Origin: Acidobacteriota bacterium
GTDB taxonomy: Bacteria; Acidobacteriota; Blastocatellia; Pyrinomonadales; Pyrinomonadaceae
Reading direction: 5' to 3'
DNA length: 64,000 nucleotides
Assembly: GCA_003385635.1 (NCBI GenBank)
Contig: QQUY01000001.1
Span: forward strand, 2,271,001-2,335,000
In this document: positions 59,804 to 64,000 of the stretch, piece by piece
How the letters are laid out: every line of letters starts with the position of its first letter
Numbering within the stretch: position 1 is the first letter of the stretch
Position numbers and translations under genes: made by a program
The notes under the pieces: model-generated
The model's database searches: none
Told to the model about the DNA's origin: nothing
The model's input: the letters and a program-made list of their open reading frames with translations, nothing else

Positions 59804-61252
59804 ATGATCCGTATTTCGAACTATATCGATGGTCGGCACGCGGAGCCGTCCGACGGCGCATACATCGACGACATAGATCCGTCGATCGGTGAGAAGTATG
59901 CCGAGGTGCCCGATTCGCCACCCGAAGATATTGACGCCGCAGTGAGTGCTGCCAGGGACGCGTTTCCTGACTGGTCGACCGCTTCTCCCGAATTCCGCCA
60001 CGACCAACTGATCAGGCTCTCGATCGCGATCGAAGATAATCTCGACAGGCTGGCGCGAGCCGAGTGTGTGGACAATGGCAAGCCGCTTTCACTTGCCTGT
60101 TCAGTCGATATTCCGAGGGCAGTATCAAATTTCAAGTTTTACGCGACCGCCGCGATGCAGTTTGCGTCCGAGTCGCATTCCAACTCCGGAAGTTCGATCA
60201 ATTACACGCTTCGTCAGCCGATTGGCGTCGTCGGATGTATCAGTCCCTGGAACCTTCCTCTTTACCTCTTCACATGGAAGATCGCTCCTGCACTTGCAGC
60301 CGGGAATTGTGTTGTCGCAAAGCCGTCTGAGATAACACCAATGACCGCCTTTCTTCTTTCAGAACTCTGTTCAGAAGCTGGTTTTCCGGAAGGGGTTCTG
60401 AACATAGTTCACGGAACAGGCCCAAAGACTGGGGCGGCGATCGTAAAGCACCCGGATATCGGAGCGATCTCATTCACAGGCGGCACGAAGACTGGCGAAT
60501 GGATAGCGTCGGAGGCTGCACCAAATTTCAAGAAGCTATCACTTGAGCTTGGAGGAAAGAACCCGAACATTATCTTTGCCGATTGCGATTACGAAGAAAT
60601 GCTCGAAACAACAGTTCGATCTTCGTTCGCCAACCAGGGGCAGATATGCCTTTGCGGATCGCGCGTGTTTGTCGAGCAACCGATCTACGAGCGTTTTCGC
60701 GATGATTTTGTCAGAAAGATAAAGGCTCTTGTCGTAGGCGACCCGCTTGAGAGCGGCACCAACGTCGGAGCGGTCGTTTCTAAACCTCACATGGAGAAAG
60801 TGCTTTCTTATATCGATCTTGCTAAAGAAGAAGGCGGTAGTATTCTCACCGGTGGCGAAAGAGTTACCCTCGATGGCCGCTGCGAAAACGGGTACTTTCT
60901 GCGTCCCACGGTGATAGAAGGCCTGGCGCACGACTGCCGTACAAACCTGGAAGAGATCTTTGGCCCCGTCGTGACGATTATGCCCTTCGAAGATGAGGAA
61001 GAGGTCATCGGCTACGCAAATACTGTACGGTACGGACTTTCTTCGACGGTTTGGACCTCTGACCTTTCAAGGGCCCACAGGGTCGCTGAAAGGCTTGAGG
61101 CAGGCATCGTCTGGGTAAATTGCTGGCTTCTTCGTGATCTCAGGACCCCTTTCGGAGGGGTAAAAGACTCGGGAATGGGCCGTGAAGGTGGATTTGAAGC
61201 TCTTAGATTCTTCACGGAAGAGAAGAACGTTTGTATCAAATACGGGGATTGA
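59804..61252 (+). CDS. nbaE: Aldehyde dehydrogenase, probable 2-aminomuconate-semialdehyde dehydrogenase
   Basis: A 482-residue NAD-dependent aldehyde dehydrogenase. Catalytic Cys in NQGQICLCGSRVFV, Glu in LELGGKNPN, and the SPWNLPLYLFTWKIAPALAA block match 2-hydroxymuconic/2-aminomuconic semialdehyde dehydrogenases. Nearby dioxygenase, decarboxylase and deaminase genes favour the amino substrate. ATG at 59804 is chosen; an upstream in-frame start would lie within the promoter hairpin. Confidence 0.9.
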   Translation: MIRISNYIDGRHAEPSDGAYIDDIDPSIGEKYAEVPDSPPEDIDAAVSAARDAFPDWSTASPEFRHDQLIRLSIAIEDNLDRLARAECVDNGKPLSLACSVDIPRAVSNFKFYATAAMQFASESHSNSGSSINYTLRQPIGVVGCISPWNLPLYLFTWKIAPALAAGNCVVAKPSEITPMTAFLLSELCSEAGFPEGVLNIVHGTGPKTGAAIVKHPDIGAISFTGGTKTGEWIASEAAPNFKKLSLELGGKNPNIIFADCDYEEMLETTVRSSFANQGQICLCGSRVFVEQPIYERFRDDFVRKIKALVVGDPLESGTNVGAVVSKPHMEKVLSYIDLAKEEGGSILTGGERVTLDGRCENGYFLRPTVIEGLAHDCRTNLEEIFGPVVTIMPFEDEEEVIGYANTVRYGLSSTVWTSDLSRAHRVAERLEAGIVWVNCWLLRDLRTPFGGVKDSGMGREGGFEALRFFTEEKNVCIKYGD

Positions 61253-61272
61253 ATTTCTTGGAGGATGGAAGG

Positions 61273-61446
61273 ATGAGCACAGAAACACAGCCGATCAGGA
61301 TCGAAACCGGCGAAGAGGTGGCTCTTGAACTTATGAAGTTCATCGCCGAGAAGGAGAACCGCAATTTATCGCCGGAAGAGATCAGGGACTACTACCTGGA
61401 CCTGTTCGTCGAATGTGCAAAGGCCGTCTATGACGCCGAACGATAA
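61273..61446 (+). CDS. 57-residue acidic protein in the 3-hydroxyanthranilate cluster
   Basis: A small acidic, helical protein (for example EEVALELMKFIAEKENRNLS, then SPEEIRDYYLDLFVECAKAV). ATG at 61273 is preceded by GGATGGAAGG and lies 20 bases after the dehydrogenase stop; its end overlaps the deaminase start. I do not recognise it. Placement suggests a role with its neighbours. Confidence 0.7.
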   Translation: MSTETQPIRIETGEEVALELMKFIAEKENRNLSPEEIRDYYLDLFVECAKAVYDAER

Positions 61447-61885
61447 CCGTTACAAGATGAACAAAGAGTTCCATTCTGACAAAGCACCGGAACCGGTGGG
61501 CCTTTATCCGCACGCACGTCGTGTGGGCGACCTTCTTTTTCTGTCAGGAGTCGGACCCAGAAAACGGGGGACGGACAGTATACCGGGTGTCGAGCTCGAC
61601 GAGAACGGCGAGATCGTTTTTTACGACATCGAGGAACAATGCCGATCCGTCTTTGACAATGTGAGGTCGATCGTCGAGTCCGCCGGTTCAAGCTGGGCCA
61701 GGATCGTCGACGTAACCGTGTTTCTCACAAACATTAAGGCCGATTTTGAGACTTACAACAAGGTGTATGCAGAATATTTCGCCGACAACCGACCGTGCCG
61801 TACCACGGTGGAGATCAGCAGACTTCCGACGCCGATCGCGATCGAGCTAAAAGTAATTGCCACGATCGGAGATGTACAGGAGTAG
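61430..61885 (+). CDS. nbaF: RidA-family protein, probable 2-aminomuconate deaminase
   Basis: A 151-residue RidA/YjgF-fold protein. LFLSGVGPRKRGTD, CRSVFDNVRSIVESAGSSW and the end CRTTVEISRLPTPIAIELKV hold the usual Arg and Glu. In tryptophan/nitrobenzoate catabolism a RidA-type enzyme deaminates 2-aminomuconate, and the context fits. ATG at 61430 overlaps the upstream gene by 17 bases. Confidence 0.88.
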   Translation: MTPNDNRYKMNKEFHSDKAPEPVGLYPHARRVGDLLFLSGVGPRKRGTDSIPGVELDENGEIVFYDIEEQCRSVFDNVRSIVESAGSSWARIVDVTVFLTNIKADFETYNKVYAEYFADNRPCRTTVEISRLPTPIAIELKVIATIGDVQE

Positions 61886-61890
61886 GAAGT

Positions 61891-62448
61891 TTGGATGAGA
61901 TAAAAATCTTCAACCTGGATGACAGACGTCTTCTTATTCCTGAAGTCGCGGAAATCCTGAGGGATGGATTCAGCGACACTGGCACGACCTGCTGGGCAAC
62001 AACTGACGAATGTTTGAAAGAGGTCGAAAACTCGCTCGTAGACAGAAAGATCAGCCGTGTTGCCGTTGCCACAGACGAAAGTGTTCTTGGCTGGGCGTGC
62101 GGCGCACCACTATATGACAACTTTACTTGGGAGCTCGAGGTACTCGTTGTCAGGCGCGCGAAAAAGAACAAGGGTATAGGAACCGCGCTGCTGTCGGACT
62201 TCGAACAACGTGTCATAGAGAATGGCGGCCTGAACGTTTTTCTTGGTACGGATGACGAGAACGGAAGGACAAGTCTGGGAGAGATTGACCTGTACCCCGA
62301 TCCGTTAAGCCACCTTGGCGCGATCAAAAACAAAGGCGAACATCCGTTCGAATTTTACAAGAAACAAGGATACGCGATCTCTGGAGTTCTGCCGGACGCA
62401 AACGGCAAGGGCAAACCTGATATCTTTATGACCAAGCGTCTGAAGTAA
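61891..62448 (+). CDS. GNAT acetyltransferase, aminoglycoside 6'-N-acetyltransferase-like
   Basis: A 185-residue acetyltransferase. LEVLVVRRAKKNKGIGTALLS is the acetyl-CoA loop, and GGLNVFLGTDDENGRTSLG with YKKQGYAISGVLPDANGKGKPD recalls the AAC(6')-I subfamily. The start is TTG at 61891 after a strong AGGAGTAGGAAG. Resistance is not implied; its place in a catabolic operon is unexplained. Confidence 0.82.
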   Translation: MDEIKIFNLDDRRLLIPEVAEILRDGFSDTGTTCWATTDECLKEVENSLVDRKISRVAVATDESVLGWACGAPLYDNFTWELEVLVVRRAKKNKGIGTALLSDFEQRVIENGGLNVFLGTDDENGRTSLGEIDLYPDPLSHLGAIKNKGEHPFEFYKKQGYAISGVLPDANGKGKPDIFMTKRLK

Positions 62449-62508
62449 GATTTAATGAGTATCCGTATCAGCAGGTCTCCAGTTTCTAAAGACCTTTAGG
62501 AGTTTGAA

Positions 62509-63030
62509 ATGATTACGCGACCTATCAATTTTCAGAAATGGATCGATGAACATCGGCATTTGCTTAAGCCTCCGGTCGGGAACAAGTGTGTCTATGAAGA
62601 CGCGGAGTTCATCGTAATGGTCGTCGGAGGGCCGAATTCCCGCAAGGACTATCACTACGACGAAGGCGAGGAGTTCTTTTATCAGATCGAGGGTGACATC
62701 ACCGTCAAAATTCAGGAGAACGGGAAACCAGTAGACGTGCAGATCCAGGAAGGAGAGATCTTTTTGCTGCCTCCGAAGGTCCCGCACAATCCCATTCGAG
62801 GTGCGAACACGGTCGGGCTTGTGATCGAAAGAAAGCGGCGGGAAGGCGAACTGGACGGCCTGCTGTGGTATTGCGAGAACTGCAACGAGAAGCTGTACGA
62901 AGAGTATTTCGAGCTTGACGACATCACAACGCAGTTCCAGGGTATTTTTGAGAGGTTCTATTCGGATGAAGACCTCAGGACCTGCGACACCTGCGGCGCA
63001 ATAATGGAACCGCCTTCGAAACCGGTCTAG
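62509..63030 (+). CDS. nbaC: 3-hydroxyanthranilate 3,4-dioxygenase
   Basis: A 173-residue cupin dioxygenase opening the ring of 3-hydroxyanthranilate to 2-amino-3-carboxymuconate semialdehyde. Iron ligands are in YHYDEGEEFFYQIEGD and PPKVPHNPIR. The C-terminal rubredoxin-like site CENC...CDTC is the second metal site of bacterial enzymes. ATG at 62509 follows TTAGGAG. Confidence 0.96.
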   Translation: MITRPINFQKWIDEHRHLLKPPVGNKCVYEDAEFIVMVVGGPNSRKDYHYDEGEEFFYQIEGDITVKIQENGKPVDVQIQEGEIFLLPPKVPHNPIRGANTVGLVIERKRREGELDGLLWYCENCNEKLYEEYFELDDITTQFQGIFERFYSDEDLRTCDTCGAIMEPPSKPV

Positions 63031-63037
63031 GCATTCA

Positions 63038-63496
63038 ATGCTATCACTAGTAGATGAGCTCGAATCGCTTGTACAGGGCCTCGAAAGTGCAGGCATTGAA
63101 AATGCCGTTTGCGGAGGGCTATCGTTGGCGATTCACGGTTATCCACGTGCTACGCTCGATATCAAACTTCTGACTCCTGAGACCTACGTCGAAGAGGCGA
63201 TTGAAGTTGGCATCGGATGCGGATTCGACATTGTAGGCGACGACTTATCGTTCAAAGACGGAAAAGTCGAGATAAGGAGAATCTCAAAGATCGACTCTGT
63301 GGGCGAGATCCTCTCGCTGGACTTCGTCATCGTTACTCCGATTCTGACGAATGTTTGGGAAGAACGAGAGTGAATCGACTTCGGTTCGACCTCACTCTGG
63401 GTGGTTTCTCGGGAAGGTTTGATCGCGATGAAGCGTCTGTCAGGAAGACTGCAGGATCTGGTCGATATTCAGAGTATTGGAGATGATAAAAACTGA
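63038..63496 (+). pseudogene. Nucleotidyltransferase-like gene with one in-frame TGA
   Basis: The first 111 codons (to 63373) give a MNT/AbiEii-type nucleotidyltransferase start: NAVCGGLSLAIHGYPRATLD, then a truncated end VWEERE. After TGA at 63371-63373 the same frame continues for 40 codons, IDFGSTSLWVVSREGLIAMK then RLSGRLQDLVDIQSI, which is the expected C-terminal half of this family. One base change (TGG or CGA to TGA) explains it. The Asp pair here reads LDIKLL, where family members have DIDLL, so a catalytic Asp is also changed. Readthrough is the alternative to decay. Confidence 0.8.
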
Positions 63497-63659
63497 TATG
63501 TCAGCGGAGGCCGTTCTGAGGCGTCTTCAGACAGTTGGTAGACTCAGAGAACTGTGTCTCGAGTTGAGACGAGCCAAGAAAATTGACGCCGGCTCTCAGT
63601 TCGAACCGCCGAGAAAGCGAGGCATCGAAGCTAAGAGGCAAACCCGTCCCGAATGCTGA
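63483..63659 (+). CDS. Small partner protein of the nucleotidyltransferase
   Basis: A 58-residue basic protein (AVLRRLQTVGRLRELCLELR, with a tail rich in Arg and Lys). ATG at 63483 overlaps the end of the nucleotidyltransferase frame, and its end overlaps the next start by 7 bases. Short proteins of this Arg/Leu pattern often follow such nucleotidyltransferase genes, by my recollection, like antitoxin partners. The function is unproven. Confidence 0.6.
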   Translation: MIKTDMSAEAVLRRLQTVGRLRELCLELRRAKKIDAGSQFEPPRKRGIEAKRQTRPEC

Positions 63660-64000
63660 AGATAGACATCCATACCCACATACTCCCGCGCGAACTTCCG
63701 AACTGGAAAGAGTCATTCGGCTACGGCGGTTTCATCACGCTTGACCACCACAAGCCCGGCTGCGCGAAGATGATGCGCGACGACGGCCATTTCTTTCGCG
63801 AGATCGAGGAAAACTGCTGGGACGGGCACGCGCGGATCCGCGACTGTGATGCACACGGGGTGGATGTCCAGGTGATCTCGACGGTACCTGTCCTTTTCGG
63901 ATACTGGACAGAGGCAAAGCACGGCGAAGATATCTCGCGTTTTCTGAACGAAGGGATTGCGGAGGTCGTCGATTCAAATCCGAAGCGGTTTGCGGGGCTT
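63653..64000 (+). CDS. nbaD: 2-amino-3-carboxymuconate-6-semialdehyde decarboxylase (5' part; cut by window)
   Basis: ATG at 63653 opens a frame that runs off the window after 116 codons. MLKIDIHTHILPREL carries the first zinc ligands of the amidohydrolase-fold ACMSD family, and CDAHGVDVQVISTVPVLF is typical of it. It decarboxylates the product of the adjacent dioxygenase, keeping flux away from quinolinate. The 7-base overlap with the small partner gene shows the cluster is one transcript. Confidence 0.92.
   Translation, partial: MLKIDIHTHILPRELPNWKESFGYGGFITLDHHKPGCAKMMRDDGHFFREIEENCWDGHARIRDCDAHGVDVQVISTVPVLFGYWTEAKHGEDISRFLNEGIAEVVDSNPKRFAGL

Overview
The window is chromosomal DNA from a free-living Gram-negative bacterium, most plausibly an Acidobacteriota of the Blastocatellia/Pyrinomonadaceae kind. 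Supporting this are a secreted VWFA protein of the type abundant in Acidobacteria, a menaquinone gene of the futalosine route (mqnD), a Bacillus/Bacteroides-type succinate dehydrogenase, FG-GAP secreted proteins and many outer-envelope lipoproteins. The taxon is an inference; there is no rRNA gene here. I see no tRNA, insertion sequence, prophage or CRISPR array. Both edges cut genes: sdhB on the left and an ACMSD-type decarboxylase on the right.

Layout. 1-4.2 kb: sdhC-sdhA-(unknown membrane protein)-sdhB on the minus strand, facing a LysR regulator. 5.3-9.1 kb: intergenic repeats, a STAS/HD-GYP signalling pair, a small receiver-like protein and a DnaC/IstB-type ATPase. 9.1-16.3 kb: the methionine-sulfoxide repair pair msrPQ, deoC plus an RpiB-like protein (both with microcompartment-cargo-like N-termini), hpt, deoB and a VWFA protein. 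16.3-20.7 kb: two tandem secreted P-domain/FG-GAP proteins sharing a perfect 521-bp block. 20.7-24.7 kb: a persulfide/sulfite operon under an ArsR repressor, with two matching operators and a 29-residue membrane peptide. 24.9-31 kb: acetyltransferase, peptidoglycan carboxypeptidase, hypothetical genes, glyA. 31-37 kb: a CarH-like B12 regulator, a serine protease with TPRs, a lipase and larB. 37.6-39.8 kb: UbiX-type protein, methyltransferase and mqnD. 40-47 kb: an envelope protein, plsC, an M14 peptidase and a SpoIID protein. 47.3-51 kb: miaA-hfq-tmk-holB. 51-54.9 kb: dxr-rseP-ispG. 55-59 kb: ECF sigma factor, anti-sigma factor and two DUF4097-like exported proteins. 59-64 kb: dcd, then a 3-hydroxyanthranilate catabolic cluster interrupted by a nucleotidyltransferase pair.

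How the genes work together. The four nba-type genes at the right end (dioxygenase, decarboxylase, semialdehyde dehydrogenase, deaminase) carry 3-hydroxyanthranilate to 4-oxalocrotonate, the lower tryptophan/kynurenine route. The sulfur operon should sense persulfide, oxidise it (MBL-rhodanese fusion), move sulfane sulfur (rhodanese) and export sulfite (TauE/SafE). UbiX with MqnD points to menaquinone synthesis, the electron carrier that the diheme-type Sdh would use.

Strongest leads: (1) the nucleotidyltransferase gene with a single in-frame TGA, next to a small partner, inside the 3-hydroxyanthranilate cluster; (2) the perfect 521-bp identity between otherwise diverged neighbours; (3) microproteins of 28 and 29 residues; (4) two identical-architecture ArsR operators; (5) DeoC and RpiB-like proteins that look like microcompartment cargo; (6) clusters of TTTTCCACA boxes in inverted pairs; (7) several dispersed intergenic repeat families.
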